A stretch of 64,000 nt of DNA from Methylorubrum sp. B1-46 (GTDB lineage Bacteria; Pseudomonadota; Alphaproteobacteria; Rhizobiales; Beijerinckiaceae). Positions 49,908 through 57,369 of this stretch are shown piece by piece. The stretch is taken from positions 5,099,001 to 5,163,000 of the forward strand of contig NZ_CP088247.1 in the NCBI RefSeq assembly GCF_021117295.1, written 5' to 3'. Within the stretch, counting starts at the first letter, position 1. The number at the start of each line of letters is the position of its first letter. The notes beneath the pieces are model-generated. The model searched no databases. It saw only the letters and a list, made by a program, of their open reading frames with translations, and was not told the origin of the DNA. The translations under genes and the position numbers were made by a program.

Positions 49908-50531
49908 TCAGCGTCCGCGGGCGACCCGCTCGATCTCGACACGCACCAGCCGCTCGACCATGAGCGGAAGATTGTCGTCAAGCCAGCTCTTCAGCATCGG
50001 CCGTAGCATCTCCTGCACGAGATCCTCCAGCGTGCGGGCGTTCTGCGACAGTACCGTCTGGGCCAAGAGCTGGAAGTTCTGTCCGACGCTCTCGACCGTG
50101 CGCGACGAGACCAGCCGCTCCGTCGCTTCCTCCTCTACCGCCGCGCGGATCCGCTCGCTCACTTTCGGGGCGGGGGCGGGCTCGGGCTCGAAGTCAAAGG
50201 GATCCGGCTTGGAGGCCTCGAAAAACGGTTCGGGTTCCGGGTCGAAGTCCGGCATCCGGAAGTCGATCTCGGGGATATCGAAGCCCATGGGATCGGGCTT
50301 GGGCTCGGTTTTGGGCTCGGGCTTGCGCACCGGTTCGGCGACCTCGGCAAGGTCGAGGACGTCGTCGTCGTCTTCCGGCAGCGGGGGCGGAGCCGGCGGG
50401 GGCGGCGGCGCCTCGGCTTCGGCGGGCTTCGGGGCCTGATCGTCGGCGATGATGCGGCGGATCGAAGCCAGGATCTCCTCCATGGAGGGTTCCTGCGTCT
50501 TGTCCTGAACCTTAGGGCTCGCTGCGCTCAT
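49908..50531 (-). CDS. popZ: PopZ-like polar organising protein (DUF2497)
   Basis: 207 residues. The short N-terminal helix PSMEEILASIRRIIADDQ (16-33) and the C-terminal helical block LEDLVQEMLRPMLKSWLDDN ... LVRVEIERVARG match Caulobacter PopZ. Between them is an acidic, Pro-rich, probably disordered spacer (about 34-130, many P/E/D, e.g. PEPKTEPKPDPMGFD). PopZ forms polar condensates that hold ParB/parS and cell-cycle regulators; the N-terminal helix binds clients and the C-terminus oligomerises. It lies in the usual tolC-popZ-valS order. Confidence 0.9.
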   Translation of the reverse strand: MSAASPKVQDKTQEPSMEEILASIRRIIADDQAPKPAEAEAPPPPPAPPPLPEDDDDVLDLAEVAEPVRKPEPKTEPKPDPMGFDIPEIDFRMPDFDPEPEPFFEASKPDPFDFEPEPAPAPKVSERIRAAVEEEATERLVSSRTVESVGQNFQLLAQTVLSQNARTLEDLVQEMLRPMLKSWLDDNLPLMVERLVRVEIERVARGR

Positions 50532-50655
50532 CGGGACGATACTCGGTGACGATTGACAAGACGACGATGAGGTTAACGAACTATTTCATCGCCTCACCCG
50601 GCATCAACCTTGGTCCGCCGCCGGCCAACAGGAAAACGCCGCCCGGACGCGTCCG

Positions 50656-52053
50656 TCAGCGCCCGTCGGGCGTGCGCAGGCCGAACCAGAGATCCCGAAC
50701 CTGATCGAGGTGCTCGCGGGCGCTGTAGGGGGTGACCGGAAGGCTGGTGAAGCGCACGGTGAGACGGCCTACCGCCTGGACCACGTCGTAGGAGTTGACC
50801 ACGCGATCGCGCTGCGCGCGGATCAGGGCGACGCGGGCCGAGAGCAGTTCCTGCTGCGCGTTGAGCACGTCGAGGGTGGTGCGCTGGCCGACGCGAGCCT
50901 CCTCGCGCACGCCGTTCAGCGCCACCTCGTTGGCCTGGACCTGGGCCTGCGAGGCGATCACCTGCGCCTTCGAGGCTTCGAGGTTGCCCCAGGTCCGCAC
51001 GATCGAGGCGCGGATGGTATCGCGATCCTGATCGGCGATGAGTCGGGCGCGCCCGACATTTTCCTTGGCCTGCCGGATCGCCGCGTACTCGCCGCCGCCC
51101 TGGTAGAGCGGGATGTTCACCCGGCCGACGATCGAGGCGGTGACGCCGTTGTCGCCGGGGAATTGCTGGTCGTAACGCTGCTGCACCGCGCCGGTGACCT
51201 GCGCCTGCGGGTAGAGCGCGCCTTCGGCCACCTTCACCTGCAACTCCGCCACATCCACGGCGTGGAGGGAGGAGAGGATCTGCGGATGCTCCTTCAGGCC
51301 GATCAGGATCGCCTGATCGAGCGAGGCGGGCACGTAGCGGTCGAGTGGCCGGCCGGGCGCGAGCTGGCGCGGCTCGACGCCGATGATCTGCCGGAAGATG
51401 CCGATCGAGGCGCGGAGCGCCGCCTCCGCCGCGCTGACCTGCGAGCGGGCGCCGGCGAGGCGCGCTTCGGCCTGGGCGACGTCGGTGCGGGTCACCTCGC
51501 CGACGTTGAAGCGGTCGCGCGTCTGGCGGAGCTGCTCCTCGAGCACCTCGACGTTGTTGCGCTGCAGTTCGAGCGTCGCCGTATCGCTCAGAACGTTCAT
51601 GTAGGCCTGGGCCGCGTTGAACAGCGTGTTCATCTCGGTCTGGCGCAGGCCTTCGCGCGTCCCAAGCACGGTCGATTCGGCCGCCCGGACCCGATTGTCC
51701 GTCTGAAAGCCGTCGAACAGGTTCTGGTTCACCGTAAGACCGGCGCCGCCGGGCACGGTCAGCCCGCGGCGGCCGTTGATCTGCACGCCGGAGACCGAAC
51801 CCTGGAACTGCTGGACGCCGATATCGGCGGAGATCGCCGCGTTCGGCCGGTAGCCGGCCTGGAACCGGTTCACATCCTCATCGGTCGCCCGCAGGTTTGC
51901 CCGCGCCGCGTTCAGCGCCGGGTTCGCCTGATAGGCGCGCGACAGCGCGCTCTCGAGAGTCTCAGCGGCGGCCGGACAAGCCACGACCAGCACCGATGCG
52001 ACGGCACCAGCCAGCCGGAGCGCGGACCGCGCCGCAGGGTTGCGTTCTTTCAC
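50656..52053 (-). CDS. tolC: TolC-family outer-membrane efflux protein
   Basis: 465 residues starting at GTG 52053 (MKERNPAARSALRLAG). A signal peptide (to about 30, ending CPAAA-E) and paired outer-membrane-efflux repeats follow: LESALSRAYQANPALNAARANLRATDEDV, LQRNNVEVLEEQLRQTRDRFNVGEVTRTDVAQAEARLA, and in the second half VRTWGNLEASKAQVIASQAQVQANEVAL ... VGQRTTLDVLNAQQELL (each quoted in part). It forms the trimeric exit duct for efflux and type I secretion. It lies between a Pcm-like gene and popZ. Confidence 0.94.
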   Translation of the reverse strand: MKERNPAARSALRLAGAVASVLVVACPAAAETLESALSRAYQANPALNAARANLRATDEDVNRFQAGYRPNAAISADIGVQQFQGSVSGVQINGRRGLTVPGGAGLTVNQNLFDGFQTDNRVRAAESTVLGTREGLRQTEMNTLFNAAQAYMNVLSDTATLELQRNNVEVLEEQLRQTRDRFNVGEVTRTDVAQAEARLAGARSQVSAAEAALRASIGIFRQIIGVEPRQLAPGRPLDRYVPASLDQAILIGLKEHPQILSSLHAVDVAELQVKVAEGALYPQAQVTGAVQQRYDQQFPGDNGVTASIVGRVNIPLYQGGGEYAAIRQAKENVGRARLIADQDRDTIRASIVRTWGNLEASKAQVIASQAQVQANEVALNGVREEARVGQRTTLDVLNAQQELLSARVALIRAQRDRVVNSYDVVQAVGRLTVRFTSLPVTPYSAREHLDQVRDLWFGLRTPDGR

Positions 52054-52478
52054 GTCGATCAGCCCTTGCGGTTTCTCGATTTACCGTTCCGTCGCACCGC
52101 CGTGCCCGCCCGGTCCGCCGCCCCCGCATCTGCCCCTCGGGACATCTGCGGGGCGGCCCTTTCCGTGAGGGTCGCGACCGGGGTGCCGCATGCACGCCCG
52201 TGCGTTGGAAGGGTCAGCCCGCCTCGTGCGACAGAGTAGCCGAGCTTGAGCGGTCAGCGACAGAGGTTCCCGCAGCGCGGCGTCGGATTGGCTTCGGGTG
52301 CCTCAAAAAAGCGACACCTCCGCAGGCTTAATCCCTCATCGCCAGCAAAGACGTGCAGGAGCGCAAGCCGGTCTCCGCCGTGGCGCGTGGCCGGGCGGTT
52401 CGCGATGACGTTAGTACGAGGCGGATCGGATGCGAATCGCCCGCGTCCGCAGCGCGGCAGACGGGAGACGCGCCCGGC
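52054..52478. other. Pcm-like/tolC intergenic region
   Basis: 425 bp upstream of tolC on the minus strand. It should hold the tolC promoter. I saw no RNA gene, strong hairpin or credible small gene; the overlapping plus-strand frames look antisense or random. Confidence 0.45.
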
Positions 52479-53129
52479 TCAGAATGCGAAGCCGGGTTCG
52501 GCCGCGAAGCTCTTCAGGGCGGGCAGCGACGCGTCGAACAGCGCGCGCGATCCGAAGGCGTCACCCGCCCGCACGAACAGGGTCGCCTTGGCGTTCCGGT
52601 GAGGACCGAGCACGCAGACCAAGCGGCCGTCATCGGCCAGTTGGTCGAGCAGGGCCTGCGGCCGGACCTCGACGCGGCCCTCGACCAGGATGGCATCGAA
52701 GGGGCCGCCCTCGACCGGGGCGGTCAGGGCGCCCTGGACCAGTTCGGCGCTGTCGCCGAGGCGCTCGCGGGCGGCGCCAGCGAGATCGGCGGCGGATTCG
52801 AGGGCGACGACTTCGGCGCCGAGGCGGCCGAGAATCGCCGCACCGTAGCCGTAGCCGGTGCCGACATCGAGGGCGCGGGCGCTGGGGCGAATCTTGAGAG
52901 CCTGGATCATGCGGGCCAGAACCATCGGGGCCGGCATGCTGCGAACTCCGTCCTCGCCCGCATCGAAGGTGAGGGTCTGGTCGATATAGGCGAAATCTTC
53001 GCGGCCCGGCGGGACGAAGCGCTCACGGGGCACGGAGTCGAAGGCGTCGAGCACCGCGACGTCGTTCACGTCGAAGGTCCGGAGCTGACAATCGACCATG
53101 AGGCGCCGCGCCTGGGCATAATCGAGCAT
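52479..53129 (-). CDS. Protein-L-isoaspartate O-methyltransferase family protein
   Basis: 216 residues. SAM-binding Rossmann core with ALDVGTGYGYGAAILGRLGAEVVALE (quoted in part: DVGTGYGYGAAILG) and the PCMT N-terminal block MVDCQLRTFDVNDVAVLDAFDSVPRERFVPP. Its methyl-acceptor is formally L-isoaspartate in damaged proteins; the version next to tolC in alphaproteobacteria is divergent from E. coli Pcm, so the repair role is not certain. The ATG at 53129 gives MLDYAQARRLMVDCQLR. It is the first of the Pcm-like, tolC, popZ, valS, DUF2459 series. Confidence 0.9.
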   Translation of the reverse strand: MLDYAQARRLMVDCQLRTFDVNDVAVLDAFDSVPRERFVPPGREDFAYIDQTLTFDAGEDGVRSMPAPMVLARMIQALKIRPSARALDVGTGYGYGAAILGRLGAEVVALESAADLAGAARERLGDSAELVQGALTAPVEGGPFDAILVEGRVEVRPQALLDQLADDGRLVCVLGPHRNAKATLFVRAGDAFGSRALFDASLPALKSFAAEPGFAF

Positions 53130-53288
53130 GAGCCGTCCATTCCCTGCCGCTGCGTCGGACGCTTCGCCTGCTCGCCCGTCGAGCGGCGCCGGTTCGAGCG
53201 GGTCGGGTTGTCGTGGATCGTTCCTGGAATTGCAAGGCTTGCGCGGGCGCTCTGCACCGCGGGGCACGAGCCGATTGTCGGAACGATC

Positions 53289-53317
53289 GAGAATTTTTGG
53301 CGACTGAGAATTTTTGG
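53289..53317. repeat. Tandem repeat at the tRNA-Cys 3' end
   Basis: On the minus strand CCAAAAATTCTC occurs twice with a 17-nt period (53306-53317 and 53289-53300). The first copy begins with the CCA end of tRNA-Cys, so the tRNA 3' terminus and flank look duplicated in tandem. Confidence 0.6.
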
Positions 53318-53388
53318 AGGCCTCGCCCGGAATCGAACCGGGGTGCAAGGATTTGCAGTCCTCTGCGTAACCACTCCGCCACGAGGCC
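53315..53388 (-). tRNA. tRNA-Cys (GCA)
   Basis: 74 nt including an encoded CCA. The acceptor stem GGCCTCG/CGAGGCC is perfect, the anticodon loop reads CTGCAAA (anticodon GCA), and the T-arm has GGTTCGATTCC. The 3' end is a tandem repeat unit. Confidence 0.97.
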
Positions 53389-53633
53389 TCGCCGCGTCGA
53401 TGCGCGACACCCCGGGCCGAGCGGCCGCTCCGGAGCGAGGCGTCTCTAGCAGAGGCTCGACCCGCTCGGCAACGGTCTTATCGCACGATCAATCGAATGG
53501 CCGCCTTTCGACCGCGTCACGGTGGAAAAAACGCCTCGCCGGCTCACAAGACGCAAAAAGCGCCCAATGGACCCTTGCGCCCGCCTCCGACCAAGGCTAA
53601 TGACCCGCCAGCGCCGCCGAGGCGGCCCGGTGA

Positions 53634-53709
53634 TCCCCGATAGCTCAGTTGGTAGAGCAAGCGACTGTTAATCGCTTTGTCGCAGGTTCGAGTCCTGCTC
53701 GGGGAGCCA
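53634..53709 (+). tRNA. tRNA-Asn (GTT)
   Basis: 76 nt with encoded CCA. Acceptor stem TCCCCGA/TCGGGGA, D-arm GCTCAGTTGGTAGAGC, anticodon loop CTGTTAA (anticodon GTT), T-arm GCAGGTTCGAGTCCTGC. It marks the left border of the accessory region at 53.9-59.5 kb. Confidence 0.97.
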
Positions 53710-53919
53710 AATTTCCTAAACCGTTGAGATGGCAGCGATCTTCGCGCCTCGTCTGACGTTCAGCCAATCGCTCTCGCGGTCGGGCGTCGCTCGGTTCTCT
53801 CCATGAAATCCATCCCTTCGGTGCTGTTGGCGTTGCCGGCTGTCTGATGGGAGGCGGACCGGCGTCCGAGAGGATGCCGGTCGCCGTCGATGGTTGCCGT
53901 GTCACACGCGGCAGGCCCG

Positions 53920-54294
53920 TCAGTGCGCCTCATCGACCACGGGAGCGAGGATGCGCGGGGTCTGCTGATGTTGCACCACCCGCCACTCCTCATGAGAGAG
54001 TCGGCGATAGGTCGAGGTGCAGTGCGCCTCGTAGGTTTCCTCGCCGCGTTTGGCCTTCACCGTGTAGGCGATGACGATGAGGCCCTCCTGAGGACGTGCG
54101 ATCCGACCGTCATCGATCTCGACCTCCGACCAGCGCGGTGTGTCCGAGACCGCTTCGATCGCTTGCGAGCCGCTGAAAACGTAGGGCGGCTGCGGCAGTG
54201 CCATCAGGCACTCGTCATCGACCAATTCCCGATAATGGTCAGACCCTCCGGTCCAGAGGCTTTTTTCGAACGACCAGACACGATCATCGTCCAC
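53920..54294 (-). CDS. NTF2-like (DUF4440/SnoaL-type) small protein
   Basis: 124 residues. A GTG at 54294 is the preferred start because GAGGAG lies 6 nt upstream; longer in-frame starts have no ribosome site. The order of segments (WSFEKSLWTGGSDHYRELVDDECLMALP, then GSQAIEAV, then LIVIAYTVKAKRG, CTSTYRRLSHEEWRVVQHQQTP; each a separate block) fits the cone-shaped NTF2 fold of DUF4440. No catalytic residue can be assigned. It is the first gene of the accessory stretch after tRNA-Asn. Confidence 0.8.
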   Translation of the reverse strand: MDDDRVWSFEKSLWTGGSDHYRELVDDECLMALPQPPYVFSGSQAIEAVSDTPRWSEVEIDDGRIARPQEGLIVIAYTVKAKRGEETYEAHCTSTYRRLSHEEWRVVQHQQTPRILAPVVDEAH

Positions 54295-54445
54295 GCGGCT
54301 CTCCTCAGGCTCTCGACGTGCCGAGACAAGACTCGCATGCGGTGATCGTTCCTGAGACGGCCGTCGCCTTTGCGGCAACAAACCCCAGCCGGGCGAAAGG
54401 GGGCGGGCCGCATGTCATGGCCGAGGTTCGAGGCCGCGGATGAGT

Positions 54446-54688
54446 TCAGAACGGCCAGGGCTCCGCGTCCGCCTCGGCCGGCAGCCGTTCACCCGGTGAG
54501 ATCAGCGGCACGATCTCGTCGAGCGGCTGCGGCACGCGGATCGTGCGGCCGGCTGCGGTGATGAAGGTCTCGTTCCGCATCAGATCGGTGTCGCTGACTG
54601 CCTGCACGCTGGAGACGCGCAGCAGATGGCGGCAGCCGTCACCGTCCTGGACCTGTAGATAGGCGCCGACGCGGCGCACGGCTTCCAT
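54446..54688 (-). CDS. Small hypothetical protein
   Basis: 80 residues, no signal peptide. The sequence looks like a compact beta-rich domain (VGAYLQVQDGDGCRHLLRVSS ... DTDLMRNETFITAAGRTIRVP; separate blocks), with a Pro/Ala-rich acidic end. I recognise no family. It is the third gene of a probable minus-strand operon (55292 to 54446) headed by a LexA-type box. Confidence 0.65.
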   Translation of the reverse strand: MEAVRRVGAYLQVQDGDGCRHLLRVSSVQAVSDTDLMRNETFITAAGRTIRVPQPLDEIVPLISPGERLPAEADAEPWPF

Positions 54689-54715
54689 GATGGGATTCTC
54701 CAGGCTGCCGCGCGC

Positions 54716-54991
54716 TCAGGCGTCGGCGACCGTGAATTCCATTCCGCGTCCCGGCCCCTGATCGGCATAGTCGATCAGAGTCAGCCCGCGCTCGGTCAGC
54801 GTCTCTTCGATGATGTCGCGGTGCTTTCGTACCATCTGTCCGATGGCCAGCGGCGTCAGGCGCGGACTGGCTCGGCGCAGAGCGTCCACACCGACATGAG
54901 CCGGCATGCCGTCGCTCTCGGCGATGCGCGCCAGCGCCAAACCCAGATCGCGGGCTTTCGTCTCCGCGGCCGATTTCGGCTTGAAGGCCAT
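54716..54991 (-). CDS. Small hypothetical protein
   Basis: 91 residues. The ATG at 54991 has a good ribosome site (AAAGAGGATCAT), which is the third partial copy of a tandemly repeated GAGAGGATTATCGAG unit. The N-terminal half is helical (SAAETKARDLGLALARIAES), the middle LTPLAIGQMVRKHRDIIEE could be a helix-turn-helix-like pair, and the end is LTLIDYADQG. I recognise no family. It is the middle gene of the LexA-box-headed operon. Confidence 0.68.
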   Translation of the reverse strand: MAFKPKSAAETKARDLGLALARIAESDGMPAHVGVDALRRASPRLTPLAIGQMVRKHRDIIEETLTERGLTLIDYADQGPGRGMEFTVADA

Positions 54992-55003
54992 ATGATCCTC
55001 TTT

Positions 55004-55037
55004 CCTCGATAATCCTCTCGCCTCGATAATCCTCTCG
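55004..55037. repeat. Perfect 17-bp tandem duplication over a ribosome-binding region
   Basis: CCTCGATAATCCTCTCG is present twice in a row (55004-55020, 55021-55037), filling the whole spacer between the 55038 gene's stop and the Shine-Dalgarno of the 54991 gene. On the transcript this gives repeated GAGAGGAT ribosome-site-like motifs. Confidence 0.85.
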
Positions 55038-55292
55038 TCAGGCGGCCTGGAGCGTCTCGGCAAAATCATCGGGCACGTCGCCGAACCGGCCGAGAATCGT
55101 CGCACTTTCCAGTTCGCCCGTCTCGTCGTCGGCGACGATCTGGATGGCGGCCGTGCCCGGCAGCCGTGCCGCCATCGCCTCGGCCCGCTTCAGCGCGCCG
55201 CTCACCGTCGGCGACATCTGCTGATCGCCCGGACACAGCCGTTTGCGCTTCAGCACGAAGGTTTGCACGAGATAGGTCGTTCGCATCGTCAC
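55038..55292 (-). CDS. Small hypothetical protein
   Basis: 84 residues from GTG 55292, which has GGGAG 7 nt upstream; an ATG at 55286 is the alternative. The sequence TTYLVQTFVLKRKRLCPGDQ then GALKRAEAMAARLPGTAAIQIVADD and ATILGRFGDVPDDFAETL suggests a small alpha/beta fold. I recognise no family. It is the first gene of the operon that runs to 54446; a GTTC-N7-GTTC-N7-GAAC element lies 111-136 bp upstream. Confidence 0.7.
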   Translation of the reverse strand: MTMRTTYLVQTFVLKRKRLCPGDQQMSPTVSGALKRAEAMAARLPGTAAIQIVADDETGELESATILGRFGDVPDDFAETLQAA

Positions 55293-55402
55293 CCGCGTTC
55301 TCCCTCACCAAGGCCGAGTCGGCCGTCATCCACGCTCGCGACGGGTGCTCGGATGGAGCGCCGTGGTCACGCTCGTGCTCGCCGGAGAACGGCTGCCTGC
55401 GC

Positions 55403-55428
55403 GTTCTATTTTCGTTCTATCATAGAAC
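55403..55428. promoter_or_regulatory. Candidate LexA (SOS) box, double
   Basis: GTTC (55403-55406), 7 nt, GTTC (55414-55417), 7 nt, GAAC (55425-55428). The first pair, GTTCTATTTTCGTTC, fits the rhizobial SOS motif GTTC-N7-GTTC; the second pair is the centre of a perfect 19-bp palindrome (55412-55430). It lies upstream of the 55292-54446 operon in an AT-rich patch. Confidence 0.6.
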
Positions 55429-55430
55429 GA

Positions 55431-55665
55431 GGCGGGGAGTGAGCCTATTTCGCAGCGACGATTCGACGAAAAGCGTGCCGCAGCGCTTCGGCGCGGCGAC
55501 CGCTGATGCGAGGTGCGTCCGGGCTCTTTCGGCTGCGTTGATGAGGGGCGGAGGCGGCACCGCGACGCGGTTCGAGGCGCGCCTTCCTCGACCGCGATGG
55601 TTGGCCTTCCGCAGAGCGGCGTTACCAGACTCGATCATGGGTCCGCCGGCCTCGGCAGCAGGTCG
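55431..55665. other. Intergenic remainder (55.43-55.67 kb)
   Basis: Part of a 373-bp gene-free stretch between the LexA-box-headed operon and the CxxCxGxG gene. Beyond the box described separately, I see no RNA gene or credible small coding frame. Confidence 0.4.
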
Positions 55666-55833
55666 TCAGCCGCCACCGATTCCGGAGACAACTTTGCCGG
55701 TGCCCTTGCAGTCCGGGCAGCTCTCGGATTCGAGGCGACCGCTGCCCCCGCAGCGGGGGCACAGGTTCTCGCCTGTGCCGGGCGTGCCGGGCGGCGCATC
55801 GTCGCCGGGTTTCGTTGGCTCCGCCTGCGTCAT
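55666..55833 (-). CDS. Small protein with two CxxCxGxG zinc-finger-like motifs
   Basis: 55 residues from the ATG at 55833, preceded by GGGAGGGCGATC. The N-terminal half is Pro/Gly-rich (KPGDDAPPGTPGTGEN); the second half has CPRCGGSG and CPDCKGTG, the paired motif that binds one zinc in DnaJ. It could be a zinc ribbon taking part in protein or RNA contacts; there is no J-domain. A sigma-EcfG-like promoter (GGAAC-N17-GGTT) precedes it. Confidence 0.8.
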   Translation of the reverse strand: MTQAEPTKPGDDAPPGTPGTGENLCPRCGGSGRLESESCPDCKGTGKVVSGIGGG

Positions 55834-55863
55834 GATCGCCCTCCCGCATCTGAGGTAGGGCAG

Positions 55864-55889
55864 AACCCTGGCGCTCACGGCTCTGTTCC
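55864..55889 (-). promoter_or_regulatory. Candidate sigma-EcfG promoter of the CxxCxGxG gene
   Basis: Minus strand GGAAC, 17 nt, GGTT, with the -10 box ending 31 nt before the ATG at 55833. Confidence 0.5.
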
Positions 55890-55921
55890 CGGCCTCGAAG
55901 CTCGGAGGGGAGTGCGTTGCC

Positions 55922-56800
55922 TCAAACCTCGCGCAGGATCGAAGGAACCTCGTCGGCGATCTCCCGCGCCAGAAACCCGACCGGCCCCACCCGCTCGGCG
56001 AGCCGCCGTCCCGCCTGCCCATGCAAGTAAACGCCCCAGAGGGCCGCTTTCATGGTCTCGGCGCCCCGCGCGAGAAGGCCCGCGATGATGCCGGACAGAA
56101 CATCGCCCGAGCCGGAGGTGGCGAGCCCCACGCCGCCGCCGTCATAGAGCCACGCCGCTCCGCTGGGATCGACGATCCAGCTCTTTGCGCCCTTCATGAT
56201 CACGACGCATCCGAGAAGGTCGGCGGCGCGGCGAGCCGCTGCCAGAGGGGCCGCTTCGACGACGCCGCGCTCGATCTCGAGAAGCCGGGCCATCTCGCCG
56301 GCATGCGGGGTGATCACCGCGCAACCGCGGCAGGATCGAACCGCTTCGGACTGCCGGCCGAGATCGGCGATCACGCCAGCATCGAGCACGAGCGCCGCCT
56401 TCGCCTCGGCGGCCAGAACGGCACGAGAGAGAGCCTCCGCGGTCTCGCCGGCGCTCAGGCCCGGCCCGACCAGCACCGACTGGCAGCGTTCGGCCATGGC
56501 CGGCAGTCGGGATTGCGCCCCCGCCGGATCGATGGCGCCCTCCTCCGTCTCCGCCAGTCCGATGACCCGTGCCTCGGGCACCGCGACGCCCATGATTGCT
56601 GCGCTGCTCTCGACCGTCGCGATCCGGAGGCGTCCGGCTCCGGCCCGAAGCGCGGCGACGCCGGCCAGGAGAACGGCGCCCGGGACCTCGACGGACCCAC
56701 CGACGACAAGGACGGTGCCGCGCTGCTCCTTGCTGCCCTCCTCCGGCACCGGAAGCGGCAATTGCCGAAGGCGATCAGGCGTCAGGCGGTTCTCGGTCAT
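55922..56800 (-). CDS. ADP-dependent NAD(P)H-hydrate dehydratase, stand-alone
   Basis: 292 residues. Ribokinase-like fold of the NAXD/CARKD family: RGTVLVVGGSVEVPGAVLLAGVAALRAGAGRL (nucleotide region), SVLVGPGLSAGET, CAVITPHAGEMARLL and the phosphate-loop GLATSGSGDVLSGIIAGLLARG (each block quoted separately). It dehydrates hydrated NAD(P)H back to NAD(P)H. Most bacteria fuse this to an N-terminal epimerase (Nnr, about 490 residues); here the epimerase half is absent. The ATG at 56800 starts MTENRLTPDRLRQLPLPVP. It lies within the accessory region. Confidence 0.9.
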   Translation of the reverse strand: MTENRLTPDRLRQLPLPVPEEGSKEQRGTVLVVGGSVEVPGAVLLAGVAALRAGAGRLRIATVESSAAIMGVAVPEARVIGLAETEEGAIDPAGAQSRLPAMAERCQSVLVGPGLSAGETAEALSRAVLAAEAKAALVLDAGVIADLGRQSEAVRSCRGCAVITPHAGEMARLLEIERGVVEAAPLAAARRAADLLGCVVIMKGAKSWIVDPSGAAWLYDGGGVGLATSGSGDVLSGIIAGLLARGAETMKAALWGVYLHGQAGRRLAERVGPVGFLAREIADEVPSILREV

Positions 56801-57005
56801 TGCGCGGCCGTGTTCGGGGCTGGGGCGATCGATCGACGCGGCGCCCACCGCGATCTCGGACGACGCCGGAGCGTAAATCCGGCAACGGGACAGCCGTTTC
56901 CTCCGGTCGATACGCATCTACGGTAACATTGAGCATGCCGGGCCGACGATTGGATACAAAGGCGCGGCACCGGGTTCCCCTTTGGATCAACCCTTGGGGT
57001 GCCCC

Positions 57006-57296
57006 ATGAAATCCCTTCTGACCTTTGCAAGCGCTGCCGGATTCGCCGCCGCGTGCCTCGTGCCCCTCACCGCCGGTCCCGCCGATGCCCGCTCGCGTCA
57101 CAAGAGCCGCAGCCTCGTCACGAACGACGGCAGCGTGACCGGCGGACGCAGCCGCGGCCAAACGATCTCCCGTGGAGCGACCGGGGCCAGCAGCATCAAC
57201 CGAAACTCCGCGGCCGGCGGCAACGCGAACCAACCCGAACGCGCGGTTCCGCAGGGCAGCGGCGGCGGGGGAAGCGGCGGCGCCGGCGCTCAATGA
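57006..57296 (+). CDS. Small secreted Gly/Ser/Asn-rich protein
   Basis: 96 residues. A signal peptide (about 1-30, KSLLTFASAAGFAAACLVP ... ADA) is followed by a low-complexity, basic-then-Gly-rich mature part (SRHKSRSLVTNDGSVTGG; GGGGSGGAGAQ at the end). Probably periplasmic and unstructured. It is divergent from the NAXD gene; no function is recognised. Confidence 0.7.
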   Translation: MKSLLTFASAAGFAAACLVPLTAGPADARSRHKSRSLVTNDGSVTGGRSRGQTISRGATGASSINRNSAAGGNANQPERAVPQGSGGGGSGGAGAQ

Positions 57297-57369
57297 GGTC
57301 ACGAACGCGCACATTGTCGTAACGGACGGCGCGGGCTGCGAAGTCGAAAGCAAGCGAGACGGTTGATCG

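Noticed and set aside
54325..54350. Possible sigma-EcfG promoter for the NTF2-like gene (GGAAC-N17-CTTG)
   Set aside because: The -10 box does not match GTT; kept only as a note.
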